64,000 nucleotides of DNA from Anaerocolumna sp. AGMB13025 (GTDB lineage Bacteria > Bacillota > Clostridia > Lachnospirales > Lachnospiraceae), in NCBI RefSeq assembly GCF_029689925.1, contig NZ_CP121445.1:4944501-5008500 (forward strand), written 5' to 3'. A program made the position numbers and the translations under genes. The notes beneath the pieces were generated by a model. It was not told the origin of the DNA. It was given only the letters and a program-made list of their open reading frames with translations, and did no database searches. Positions 42,270 to 50,910 of this stretch are shown here, one piece after another; positions within the stretch are counted from its first letter, which is position 1, and each line of letters begins with the position of its first letter.

Positions 42270-43370
42270 CTAGGGTAGTATCACTGCTTTTAAGGCTTCT
42301 TTGCTTTCCATAGCCTGTAAGGCTTCATTGGCTTCTTCCAGTTTAAATCTATGAGTAATCATTTTGCTAAACGCAGTCTTATTCTTATGTACGATATCCA
42401 TTGCCTGGTAAGTATGCCGGCTGCTGCTCACCCATACTCCCTGTATTTTTATATTTTTTCTTACTACATCGGTAAAGAAATCTATGGTATCACTACCCAC
42501 TTGCTGCGCATATCCGGCTGTGAGATAGGTTCCACCCATTCTTACTAATTTAAGGCCTTCCTCTGCCGCACCCTGCATACCCACTGCTTCAACTACCAAG
42601 TCTGCACCTCGACCCTGTGTCATATCATATATGATATCACGTCTTTCTTCTATAGAAAGCTCTTTGCGGTTTAGTATATGGGTCGCGCCAAATTCTTTGC
42701 ATAGCTTAAGACGAGCTTGTGAGCCCCCTATTACAATTATGTTTGCCGCTCCCCTGCTTTTCGCAAAAGCTGCTGCATAAGCACCTAACGGTCCCGGTCC
42801 TTGAACCACAACCGTCTGTCCAACTCCTTCATTTATCATATCAAAGCCGTGGGCTATCGTTGCTCCTGAGCAGGCTGCCGATACAAGCACGGAGGGATCA
42901 ATCTCTTCCTCTATTTTAAAAATATCCGTATTCGCTCTTAATATAATGTATTGGGAATAACACCCGTTCAAATACGGTTCTTCCTCACAGGATAGGTTTA
43001 TTCCATACACTTTTCTATGGCTGCACAAGGAAGGTTCATTTAGTATTACACACTCATAACAACTGTGGCAGCTCATTCCTCTGTTCCATAAAATCAAATC
43101 TCCTGGAGCTATTCTTCTTCCGTCTACATAATTTCTATGACCCTTAAGTTCCGCTACCCTTCCTACGCCTTCGTGTCCTAGTATGATTGGAAGAGGGGTT
43201 CTTTTATCTTCACCCCTCCACATATGAACATCAGAACCGCATACGCCGGCCGCTTCTACCTTTACTAAAATCTCACCATCCTTAAGCGGCGGAATTTCAA
43301 ACTCTTTTAGTTCCAAAGGTGTATTAAAACGTGTTAAAACCATGGCTTTACTCTTCATGTCTGCACCCAT
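42270..43370 (-). CDS. Zinc-dependent medium-chain alcohol dehydrogenase
   Basis: 366 residues. Catalytic-zinc residues in AGVCGSDVHMW and GHEGVGRV. Structural zinc quartet Cys-x2-Cys-x2-Cys-x7-Cys in MSCHSCYECVILNEPSLC. Rossmann motif VVVQGPGPLGAYAAAFAK. It resembles threonine/sorbitol dehydrogenases. Expected to oxidise a secondary alcohol of a polyol or sugar using NAD. SD is weak at either ATG (43370 or 43358), and its leader contains repeat family Y copy B. Part of the 37.9-45.1 kb catabolic cluster. Confidence 0.92.
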   Translation of the reverse strand: MGADMKSKAMVLTRFNTPLELKEFEIPPLKDGEILVKVEAAGVCGSDVHMWRGEDKRTPLPIILGHEGVGRVAELKGHRNYVDGRRIAPGDLILWNRGMSCHSCYECVILNEPSLCSHRKVYGINLSCEEEPYLNGCYSQYIILRANTDIFKIEEEIDPSVLVSAACSGATIAHGFDMINEGVGQTVVVQGPGPLGAYAAAFAKSRGAANIIVIGGSQARLKLCKEFGATHILNRKELSIEERRDIIYDMTQGRGADLVVEAVGMQGAAEEGLKLVRMGGTYLTAGYAQQVGSDTIDFFTDVVRKNIKIQGVWVSSSRHTYQAMDIVHKNKTAFSKMITHRFKLEEANEALQAMESKEALKAVILP

Positions 43371-43387
43371 TCATATCACAGGTCTGC

Positions 43388-43446
43388 CTGCAATACTGCC
43401 ACATAAGAAAAAATGTGAAGGAATCACAACGTGGCACCTTTCTTTT
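43388..43446. repeat. Repeat family Y, copy B, in the alcohol dehydrogenase 5' leader
   Basis: CTGCAATACTGCCAC (43388-43402) and GAAGGAATCACAACGTGGCA followed by CCTTTC (43417-43442) match the metH leader copy. The middle is only 14 nt here, without the extra inner stem. As RNA it sits 18 nt upstream of the dehydrogenase start, in the same orientation as copy A. The remainder of 43447-43705 is empty. Confidence 0.55.
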
Positions 43447-43705
43447 AGATAAAATTCTCTTGCACAGTGTGAAATTGATCTCTATTTCACACTAACCAAC
43501 ATTCTGTCGCGCGCTCCATCACAAATCTTGATGAATTGGGAAGCTTCACTTGACAGCCTTTCAATTTATACTGCTTGCGATACTGCTTAAATAGAATGAT
43601 AATAAATGCAATGCATTTGTCAATCTATCTCTTAAAGCATAAATGATCTTCCGGCAGATGATTTACTGCCACCAATCTGGGTGTTATATACCTCCCATAA
43701 ATCTT

Positions 43706-45070
43706 TTATATATGTTCCGCTATTCTATCCGAATTCAGGTTTACTTCTCCGGTGATACCCTGCTTATATATGGGCAGATATATCTCACTGTCCTTTATTA
43801 CACACCCGGCTTTACCCCCGGTACGCATTATTTCAGTGCATTTACTGCAGCATATACAGCATTTACTTCTCTCTAACCTGCCCGTTTCTAAGATATCTTT
43901 TGCAAACTCCGGATAAGCAAATGCTTGCCTTCCAAATCCGGCAATTTTAAACCAGCCTTCCTTGATTCCGCCTGCAGCCACATAAGGTGATAAATCTTTA
44001 AGCCAGCTAAGACCTGTTGCTACTATGGCAACTTCCGGTACGCTCTCCTGAAGTGTTTTTACTACATTTAACATAAGTACTGTGTTAAACAGGGGAGTCG
44101 TTAAGGGATTATAAGGTCCCAAATCATAGGGTCTGCCTATGTGAGGGTTATAATAAGGATTACCACAGCTTATATTGATAAGCTTTATCCCTCTGTCCCG
44201 AAGCATTTTTATTAACCTGACAGGTTCATAAAGATCCGGCTTACGAAAATCCTGTTTATCTACTCCAAATCCATATGGGTATGGTATGGCATCATAAGCA
44301 TTCATTCTCAGGGTTACGTCAAGTTCCTCTCCTACCGCACTCTTTATTTTATCAACAATGTGAATCAAAAACCTGGTCCTGTTTTCAAAGCTGCCGCCAT
44401 ACTTACCGCTCCTTAAATGAGCTGATAACAGCTCTGAATTTAAGTACCTGTGACAGCTTTTTATATCTACTGCATCGATGCCAGTTTCTTTTGCTAAAAT
44501 AGCTGCTTTTACATAGCTATCCTCAAGAGCTTCCAATTCTCCATCTGTAATTGTTTTATAATCCTTAGGTAGAAATGGATCCAGGTATTCATTTTCTGCC
44601 GCTATAATAGGTTCCGGTTTATCCTTAGGCTTACTATACCTACCAGAATGAGTTAGCTGCATTACCGTATAGGGTATATTTTCTTCTCCATAGTTGTCCT
44701 TGGCCGTTTGCTTAATCCTGGTTACAAGCTTTTTAAAATCTTCCTTCGTATCTTCATTTATAAAAAGTTGTCTGGAATTCGCTCTTCCTTCATTGACCAC
44801 TGCCGTAGCCTCCAGCCATAAAAGTCCGGCTCCGCTTTTAGCGAACCGATCATATCTCCTGATGGTAAGCTCATCCGGTTTTCCATCTTTTGTTCCGTCA
44901 CAGCCCTCCATGGGATGAATCCCAATCCTGTTTGGTATGGTTTTATCACCTATATTTACCGGATTTCTCAGTACTTTGATATCTTCAGAAATAGGAAGAT
45001 ATAAGTTATTCTTTACAAGTTCCTCTTTCAGCCTTTCAATAGAATCCAGTTTTACAATTTTTTTATCCAT
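43706..45070 (-). CDS. Fe-S ene-reductase of the Old Yellow Enzyme family (2,4-dienoyl-CoA reductase N-half)
   Basis: 454 residues. FMN-binding TIM barrel (1-390) with IPNRIGIHPMEGCDGTKDG, then VMQLTHSGRYSKP, DAVDIKSCHRYLNSELLSAH and ENRTRFLIHIVDKIK. The C-terminal cluster Cys404-x2-Cys407-x3-Cys411-x11-Cys423 is the 4Fe-4S pattern of BaiCD/FadH-type reductases. The C-terminal FAD/NAD(P)H domains of those enzymes are missing, so electrons must come from another protein, perhaps the FAD protein at 40072. First gene of the cluster, divergent from AraC. SD AAGGGG. Confidence 0.9.
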   Translation of the reverse strand: MDKKIVKLDSIERLKEELVKNNLYLPISEDIKVLRNPVNIGDKTIPNRIGIHPMEGCDGTKDGKPDELTIRRYDRFAKSGAGLLWLEATAVVNEGRANSRQLFINEDTKEDFKKLVTRIKQTAKDNYGEENIPYTVMQLTHSGRYSKPKDKPEPIIAAENEYLDPFLPKDYKTITDGELEALEDSYVKAAILAKETGIDAVDIKSCHRYLNSELLSAHLRSGKYGGSFENRTRFLIHIVDKIKSAVGEELDVTLRMNAYDAIPYPYGFGVDKQDFRKPDLYEPVRLIKMLRDRGIKLINISCGNPYYNPHIGRPYDLGPYNPLTTPLFNTVLMLNVVKTLQESVPEVAIVATGLSWLKDLSPYVAAGGIKEGWFKIAGFGRQAFAYPEFAKDILETGRLERSKCCICCSKCTEIMRTGGKAGCVIKDSEIYLPIYKQGITGEVNLNSDRIAEHI

Positions 45071-45167
45071 AAATTAATCCCCTTCTCATGATCAGCTCAC
45101 GATCTGTAATCTCTGCCTCTTGTGTGCTAACTTTAAGTTTGCACCTCTGTACCATCTATACATCTGC

Positions 45168-45224
45168 TTATTTATCTGCTTAGTATGAAGTTTATTTAAG
45201 ATTTATTTATCTGCTTAGTATGAA
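45168..45224 (-). promoter_or_regulatory. Direct repeats, candidate AraC sites upstream of the ene-reductase operon
   Basis: TTATTTATCTGCTTAGTATG with AA occurs at 45168-45189 and again at 45203-45224, 35 bp apart, with a partial third TCTGCTTA at 45163. AraC-family activators bind direct repeats near the -35 region. The regulator gene lies 450 bp away on the other strand. I could not fix the promoter boxes. Confidence 0.45.
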
Positions 45225-45299
45225 TTATAAAGCAATATATAGATTATTTCCGTACGGATTTTGCTTTTGTATCTTGATTTTCTACATATATTGCTGTAT

Positions 45300-45580
45300 T
45301 ATTATGGACAAGGTTATAGGCAAAGTTATAGGTTATAGGCAAAGTTATAGACAAACTTATAGGTAGGGTTATGGGATAGGTCGGGATAGCTTAGGCATAG
45401 ATAGATCTATGGTAAATGGAAGATATGGTTAACAGACTTTATAGTATCACGGATACCATTAAGTTAATTAAGATGCAATAAAAAATGGGATGTTATAAAT
45501 TCAGGTGTAATATATATTTCGATGTAATATAAATTGGGATATAATAAATTCAGATGTAATATAAATTGAGACACGACGCA
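45300..45580. repeat. Degenerate tandem AT-rich repeats upstream of the AraC gene
   Basis: Around 45308-45385 the motif (G)CAAAGTTATAGG recurs about four times. Around 45500-45575 the motif ATGTAATATAAATT(G/C) recurs about four times. The segment is otherwise non-coding and must include the araC-type gene promoter. Confidence 0.6.
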
Positions 45581-45671
45581 TATATGATATCAGAGTAGAA
45601 ACTGATATAGTCGCGTAAATGCAATGCATGCAACTGACAACCAACTAAACTTTATATGACAGGGTGATTTT

Positions 45672-46535
45672 TTGAATATTAAATTAAATGATAATCTACC
45701 TAAAAATGAAAATTTTATAATTGAATATCTAAAAGAAAGTGATAAGCCTGTTGCATACCCAACGCATTTCCATGAATACTTAGAGCTCTACTATCAGCTC
45801 TCCGGAGAAAGAAACTTTTTTATTGAAGATAAGATATATAATATAAAAAAAGGAGATTTAGTACTAATTAACTCTTATAATATCCACCGCACCACGAATG
45901 CTTCAAATGCAATATACAGCAGGATATCTATCAGTTTTAGAGAAAATTTTCTGGAAGGCTTTCTTACTGGTATGAAAGATATTTCTCCTTTTTCTTGTTT
46001 TAGCACAGCTCCGACCGTATTATCACTTTCCTTTAATGACAGAACTGAACTTGAAAATCTGATGTTTAAAATACTTGCAGAAACTACTTCTTTGGCTTTA
46101 GGGCATGAATCAAGGATAAAGCTTCTGCTATTGGATATCCTCATTTTCTTAACCAGACTCACAACCCTGAATGTAAATAAAAAGAATAAAAGTCTAAATC
46201 CTCTGCATAAAAAAATATCAGAAGCTGCTCAATATATTAACAGTAATTATACCAATCAGCTTTCCTTAAAATCGATTGCCGGTATGTTTCATATCAGCCC
46301 TTATTATTTCTGCAGAATATTTAAAGAAGTAACCGGCTTTACCTATATTGAATATGTTAACACAATCAGAATCAAACAAGCACAGCTGCTGCTTAGAGAA
46401 AGCTCTTTAAATATTACCGAAATATCAGAAAAGGCAGGTTTTGAGAGCATCACCCATTTTGGCAGAGTGTTCAAACATATCGTTGGTACTTCTCCGCTTA
46501 AATACAGAAAAGAAATCAGAAGAGACATTCATTAA
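45672..46535 (+). CDS. AraC family transcriptional regulator
   Basis: 287 residues. N-terminal cupin-like sensing domain (THFHEYLELYYQLSGERNFF; KKGDLVLINSYNIHRT). C-terminal double HTH from about 190 (LSLKSIAGMFHISPYYFCRI; ITEISEKAGFESITHFGRVF; GTSPLKYRKEIR). TTG start with SD AGGGTG at 45661; no nearby ATG is in frame. Divergent from the catabolic cluster, which it probably activates in response to a sugar-like ligand. Its 3' end overlaps the convergent phosphoesterase gene by 20 bp. Confidence 0.9.
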   Translation: MNIKLNDNLPKNENFIIEYLKESDKPVAYPTHFHEYLELYYQLSGERNFFIEDKIYNIKKGDLVLINSYNIHRTTNASNAIYSRISISFRENFLEGFLTGMKDISPFSCFSTAPTVLSLSFNDRTELENLMFKILAETTSLALGHESRIKLLLLDILIFLTRLTTLNVNKKNKSLNPLHKKISEAAQYINSNYTNQLSLKSIAGMFHISPYYFCRIFKEVTGFTYIEYVNTIRIKQAQLLLRESSLNITEISEKAGFESITHFGRVFKHIVGTSPLKYRKEIRRDIH

Positions 46536-47373
46536 CCGCCTGTGCCCAATACGTTTCAGGGATATCTGGCCATATGCAGTCACCGGTTTCTTTTCTGCAT
46601 AGTTCCATAGCCCTTGATAATATTGTGCCATGAGACGTATTACCATTTAGCAGGGTATATTCTGATATCATACTCCAGTAAGGCGCATATTCATCTAACT
46701 TAGCCTCATGAAGCTCTTTGATTACTCTATCTATGTCATAAGAGAGACTGATAAACTCCTCTGACCATATCCCGTTTTTCCCATGTAAAATTAAGAATTG
46801 TGTCATACCTTTACTAAGCATAGGCATTCCAACTGACCCAGGATTAAGAACACATTTCCCGTTATATACAAACTTGCTTTGTACATGGGTGTGACCACAT
46901 AAGATAATGGGAGTTTTAACGCGGTCCATAATCTTAATTGTCCTGTCATCCCCTGGCAGCATTTTTTCCGAAACTTGATAGGGCGAACCATGACACATTG
47001 TAATTGCTGGCAGCTCACCGGCTGATAACTCCGCAGCAGATTGCAGCTTTGCAAAAAAACTTATATCTTTGTCACTTAAAAGATTGTATGCATAGAGCAG
47101 GGCACCTGTAGTTGAATCTTTGTATTTCCAGGCTTTTTCTCCTCCGGCACGGCTATTAAGCCAGTATTCTTCTTTATTACCCTTGATGAAATAACAGTTG
47201 TATTTCTCATCTAATTCATACAATATCTTCATGGTTCTTTCCGGATATGCTAATTCACCAATATAATCCCCCAAGAAAATAAAGGTATCGATACCGTGTA
47301 TATGTGTATAATCCAGGCAACGCTCTAAAGCAACATAATTGCTATGTATATCTGACATAATGGCAATATCCAT
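46516..47373 (-). CDS. Metallophosphoesterase (YfcE/MJ0936-like)
   Basis: 285 residues with the compact calcineurin-like motif set: MSDIHSNYVAL, FLGDYIGE, KGNKEE, MCHGSPY, CGHTHVQ and NPGSVGMP. These place it in the YfcE-type phosphodiesterase group rather than the PPP group found at 15222. Metal-dependent, cytosolic; substrate unknown. SD GTGGAG. Probably in one transcript with the cupin gene 72 bp upstream. Confidence 0.85.
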   Translation of the reverse strand: MDIAIMSDIHSNYVALERCLDYTHIHGIDTFIFLGDYIGELAYPERTMKILYELDEKYNCYFIKGNKEEYWLNSRAGGEKAWKYKDSTTGALLYAYNLLSDKDISFFAKLQSAAELSAGELPAITMCHGSPYQVSEKMLPGDDRTIKIMDRVKTPIILCGHTHVQSKFVYNGKCVLNPGSVGMPMLSKGMTQFLILHGKNGIWSEEFISLSYDIDRVIKELHEAKLDEYAPYWSMISEYTLLNGNTSHGTILSRAMELCRKETGDCIWPDIPETYWAQAVNECLF

Positions 47374-47392
47374 AATTTTTACTCCACATAAA

Positions 47393-47444
47393 TTTTTAGT
47401 CTATATTCCAAATCTTGATTTTTAGTCTATATTCCAAATCTTGA
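47393..47444. repeat. 26-bp tandem duplication
   Basis: TTTTTAGTCTATATTCCAAA with TCTTGA is present twice head-to-tail (47393-47418, 47419-47444), identical, directly after the cupin stop codon. Identity suggests a recent event. Confidence 0.85.
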
Positions 47445-47445
47445 T

Positions 47446-47919
47446 TTACTCTCCATCATAATAGCTGGTCTTGTCATCATTTCTAAAGACTGTATTAGAT
47501 TGATTTCGAATAAAAATTCCGGTCTTATCCGAATCCGGATATCTAATAATATCCGGTGAATTTGTTGTATCAAAATCTATATATTTTAAAGGCTCTGTCT
47601 GTGAATTATTCATAATTTTATGGGCTCCGTATTCTGAGGGAGGGCATACAATAATATCCCCTGGTTTAATAACTCTTTCCCCATTTGGCGTTCTTAAGAT
47701 TCCCTGCCCGCTTATGATATAAAATACTTCTGTATTGTTTGTATGATAATGGTATGGATAATTTGATTTCATGGGAGGTATTTCATAAACAGCAACGTAA
47801 CATTGACTGAACTCACCCTGTGTCGTAACTTCGTATTTTGTATACTCATAAGGTTCGTGCTCTGATTTATGTTTTCCAATCAAACTGCTTTCATTCCTAA
47901 TTAAGATATCATCTTTCAT
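47446..47919 (-). CDS. Cupin-domain protein
   Basis: 157 residues, single conserved cupin barrel. Motif 1: YPYHYHTNNTEVFYIISGQG with two His and a Glu as metal ligands. Motif 2: GDIIVCPPSEYGAHKIMNNS with a His. Similar to small-molecule isomerase or epimerase cupins, such as mannose-6-phosphate isomerase-like proteins. I start at ATG 47919 (SD GGAGGG); the GTG two codons upstream overlaps that SD. Next to the sugar cluster, so a sugar-related role is possible but unproven. Confidence 0.82.
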   Translation of the reverse strand: MKDDILIRNESSLIGKHKSEHEPYEYTKYEVTTQGEFSQCYVAVYEIPPMKSNYPYHYHTNNTEVFYIISGQGILRTPNGERVIKPGDIIVCPPSEYGAHKIMNNSQTEPLKYIDFDTTNSPDIIRYPDSDKTGIFIRNQSNTVFRNDDKTSYYDGE

Positions 47920-48170
47920 AAACACCCTCCATATTTTAGTATCTTCTATAACTACCCTCTTTAAATCTTACTACACATTCTTTGATTATGTATTACAACT
48001 AACTATATATTACATCATATTTTATTGGTTTTCCACACCTGTTTTATAAACAGTAGCCAATTAGCAATTCCTACATGAACTATATTGTTTTAACTAATTA
48101 GTTTTAAATTAATCTATACAAGCTGTAATTATATGGTATAATATATATAAATTTACATTGGGGTGATATT

Positions 48171-48758
48171 ATGAAACGATACAAAAAGATGTTTTTATTA
48201 ATGATATCCTTATTATTATTATTTTCTAATGTCAATGCAGCTGATGCAGCAAAGATATCCAGTTATTCGTTGATGCCTAAGGAGACTATTACAATTACAG
48301 TCGATACTCAGAAGTCCGTTACCTGGAAAAGCAGTAATAAGAAAATTGCAACTGTGGATAAGCGAGGAAATATTAAAGCTATATCTTTAGGGGAAACAAC
48401 AATTACCGCAAAATATGGAAAAAAAACTCGTAAATTTCATATTAGTGTTAAAAAACCGGCTGTTGCTATCGTAGTTTATACTGATACGCCTGGAGATACG
48501 CCAACGAATCCTGAAAATCCTAGTTCTCCGGATACCGATACTTATATCACAAAGACCGCGTATGATAAGCTTAATAACGATATTACATACGATAATGCAG
48601 TTGACATTATAGGTATAAATGGATCCATAGTATCCACTTCTTCTGATAATGGCCAGCAAATAGTTACTTATATCTGGTACGGTGAAAATGATTCTTCTGC
48701 GACTATTACCTTTCAAGATGATAAATTATCAAGTAAATCTGAAAAGAACCTAAAATAA
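48171..48758 (+). CDS. Secreted protein with BIG2 Ig-like and DUF3862-like domains
   Basis: 195 residues. Signal peptide (MFLLMISLLLLFSNVNAADA). Bacterial Ig-like group 2 domain at about 30-100 (VTWKSSNKKIATVDKRGNIK; LGETTITAKYGKKT). A Pro/Thr/Asn linker with PGDTPTNPENPSSPDTD. A C-terminal domain resembling DUF3862/SmpA-type 'Y(D/N)xAVDIIGxxG' repeats (ITYDNAVDIIGINGSIV; SATITFQDDKLSSKSEKNL). Probably exported and cell-surface associated. SD GGGGTGAT; a tight terminator follows. Confidence 0.82.
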   Translation: MKRYKKMFLLMISLLLLFSNVNAADAAKISSYSLMPKETITITVDTQKSVTWKSSNKKIATVDKRGNIKAISLGETTITAKYGKKTRKFHISVKKPAVAIVVYTDTPGDTPTNPENPSSPDTDTYITKTAYDKLNNDITYDNAVDIIGINGSIVSTSSDNGQQIVTYIWYGENDSSATITFQDDKLSSKSEKNLK

Positions 48759-48776
48759 AAATAAGGGCAAGGTATC

Positions 48777-48794
48777 TCAAACCTTGCTTTTTTT
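48777..48794 (+). terminator. Intrinsic terminator of the Ig-like protein gene
   Basis: GCAAGGT/ACCTTGC stem with a short loop, followed by T7, about 18 bp past the stop. Confidence 0.85.
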
Positions 48795-48814
48795 ATTTTA
48801 ATTCTTGATGACCA

Positions 48815-49078
48815 AAATTTGATTTGAGAGTCAAAAGCCTCAAAAAACTTAATTAATGAATAACCCGGTATATATATTCATTTTGTCGTAGTCCGACTGA
48901 CAAGGCTGTTTATGTCCGACTAGAGACTCAGCAAAAAGCTAAGCAGTACAATGCTTTTTGCATCTATGAGGCTCTACTAAGGACATGCCGCAGGAAGGTA
49001 AGGTAGACAAAATGAATATATATACCGGGTTATTCATTTTACAATCTAAATTAGGCTTTTGACTCTCAAATCAAATTT
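48815..49078. repeat. 264-bp long inverted repeat
   Basis: The outer arms 48815-48840 and 49053-49078 are perfectly complementary (26 nt). The second arms 48855-48887 and 49006-49038 are perfectly complementary (33 nt, including AATAACCCGGTATATATATT). A third, imperfect stem joins 48912-48939 to about 48954-48986 around GCAAAAAGC/GCTTTTTGC. The two 14-nt segments between the outer arms do not match. No coding potential. It lies between convergent genes. Confidence 0.9.
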
Positions 49079-49112
49079 ACTTCTTTAAAATCAGAAACAC
49101 TTTTGATGAAAG

Positions 49113-49616
49113 TTATCCTAATTGTATGATATGTATTAATTGAATTAGTACCGCAGAAAGAAATGCTACTAACAGTCCAATGATAGTGCCCTTTCCTGCA
49201 CCTATAATATGGTGGCGTGGATTATGATATTCTTGAACCATATCTTCAGTTCCAGGAATCCAAAGCTTTTTGCAATGCATAAAAATACCAATATCCATAA
49301 TAAATAAATCATAAATATTGACAACAAAGAACAGGAAAAAAACATAAAGAAAGGCTTTTTTAAATGTTGTTGCCCCTGAAAAATATGCAATTACTGCAAG
49401 TATTAGAACAAATGCAAATGCTCCCAGAATCTTAATCCAAATATGTCTTGTCTCTTTTTTCTTAATACTATCTTTATATTGCGGCAAAGACTCCGTTCTT
49501 TTTCTAATTTCTACTGGAAATGACATTATCTGCCCAACAGGATTTTTAGCCAGTGGTACTAATATTATAATTGAAAATAACCCACATAAAATAATACTCT
49601 GAATGATAAATAGCAC
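49113..49616 (-). CDS. Hypothetical membrane protein
   Basis: 167 residues with four membrane helices (about 4-24, 60-80, 85-108 and 143-163) and a charged cytoplasmic loop after TM1. Conserved-looking polar stretches are EYHNPRHHIIGAGKGTIIG before TM4. GTG start at 49616, set by SD AGGAGG 7 nt upstream (an ATG two bases earlier is out of frame). Family not recognised. Confidence 0.65.
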   Translation of the reverse strand: MLFIIQSIILCGLFSIIILVPLAKNPVGQIMSFPVEIRKRTESLPQYKDSIKKKETRHIWIKILGAFAFVLILAVIAYFSGATTFKKAFLYVFFLFFVVNIYDLFIMDIGIFMHCKKLWIPGTEDMVQEYHNPRHHIIGAGKGTIIGLLVAFLSAVLIQLIHIIQLG

Positions 49617-49819
49617 ATCTATTCCTCCTCTTTCTTAAAAGCATAAACTAATATTTGTCTTAAGCCCGTTAGCACTTGCCATCAATTACGAATTATCCGT
49701 TACTAAATTATACATCAAAATATACTATTCAGCTACACTTTTTAGCCTTGTTATAAAGGTATGTCTCCTGAGGATGATGCTCCATTCCCATACACTTCAT
49801 GATTTTGACCCAAAGCAAA

Positions 49820-49862
49820 AAAAAGAGGACTTCCCAGACCGTCCTACGACTTGAGAAGTCCC
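49820..49862 (-). terminator. Terminator of the GGGtGRT operon
   Basis: GGACTTC (49833-49839) pairs with GAAGTCC (49855-49861), and in the minus direction the stem ends CTC followed by eight T (49820-49828). It lies about 20 bp past the stop codon. Confidence 0.75.
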
Positions 49863-49881
49863 CCTATATTAAAGCATATTA

Positions 49882-50892
49882 TTAGAATTTACCTGCGTCA
49901 GCCGCTTCCTGAATAGCAACTGCAACTGCAACGGTAGCACCAACCATAGGGTTGTTACCCATACCGATAAGACCCATCATTTCTACGTGAGCAGGAACGG
50001 AAGAAGATCCGGCGAATTGTGCGTCGGAGTGCATTCTACCCATAGTATCTGTCATACCGTAGGAAGCAGGACCTGCTGCCATGTTATCAGGATGAAGTGT
50101 TCTTCCTGTACCGCCACCGGAGGCTACGGAGAAATACTTCTTGCCTTGTTCTACACATTCTTTTTTGTAAGTACCTGCAACAGGATGCTGGAATCTGGTA
50201 GGGTTCGTTGAGTTACCGGTAATGGAAACGTCAACGCCTTCTCTATGCATGATAGCAACACCTTCTGTTACATCGTTGGCTCCATAGCAGTTAACCTTTG
50301 CTCTGTCACCGGTGGAGTAGGATTTTCTGAATACTTCCTTAACTTCTCCTGTATAATAATCCATCTGAGTTTCAACGAATGTAAATCCGTTGATTCTGGA
50401 AATGATCTGAGCAGCATCTTTACCAAGACCATTTAAGATTACTCTTAATGGTTCTTTTCTTACTTTATTAGCGGATAATGCGATACCAATTGCACCTTCG
50501 GCAGCTGCGAAAGATTCGTGACCTGCTAAGAATGCGAAACATTTGGTTTCTTCTTCTAATAACATCTTTCCTAAGTTACCATGTCCTAAACCAACTTTTC
50601 TCTGGTCAGCAACAGAACCTGGAATACAAAAAGCCTGAAGACCTTCACCGATTGCAGCAGCGGCATCAGCAGCTTTTCTGCAGTCTTTTTTAATTGCGAT
50701 AGCAGCACCTACTAAATAAGCCCAGCAAGCATTTTCAAAACAAATATTCTGAATGCCTTTAACTTGATTATATACATCAAGTCCGGCTGACTTTGTAATC
50801 TGTTCTGCTTCTTCAATGGAAGCGATTCCATAGCTGTTTAATACTGCATTAATTTTATCTATTCTTCTTTCATATGATTCAAATAAAGCCAT
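49882..50892 (-). CDS. GGGtGRT protein (family of unknown function)
   Basis: 336 residues. It contains the name-giving motif SVASGGGTGRTLHPDN (GGGTGRT at residues 259-265). It is rich in Gly/Ala and has seven Cys (51, 56, 71, 89, 118, 202 and 246), including FENACWAYLVGA. No signal or membrane segment, hence cytosolic. The family is strongly conserved in anaerobic Firmicutes, usually next to a NifU-like scaffold gene, as here (18-bp gap, strong SD GAGGAGG). A metabolic redox or cofactor role is guessed from the partner; no reaction is established to my knowledge. Confidence 0.92.
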   Translation of the reverse strand: MALFESYERRIDKINAVLNSYGIASIEEAEQITKSAGLDVYNQVKGIQNICFENACWAYLVGAAIAIKKDCRKAADAAAAIGEGLQAFCIPGSVADQRKVGLGHGNLGKMLLEEETKCFAFLAGHESFAAAEGAIGIALSANKVRKEPLRVILNGLGKDAAQIISRINGFTFVETQMDYYTGEVKEVFRKSYSTGDRAKVNCYGANDVTEGVAIMHREGVDVSITGNSTNPTRFQHPVAGTYKKECVEQGKKYFSVASGGGTGRTLHPDNMAAGPASYGMTDTMGRMHSDAQFAGSSSVPAHVEMMGLIGMGNNPMVGATVAVAVAIQEAADAGKF

Positions 50893-50910
50893 TTTATGTA
50901 TCCTCCTCTA

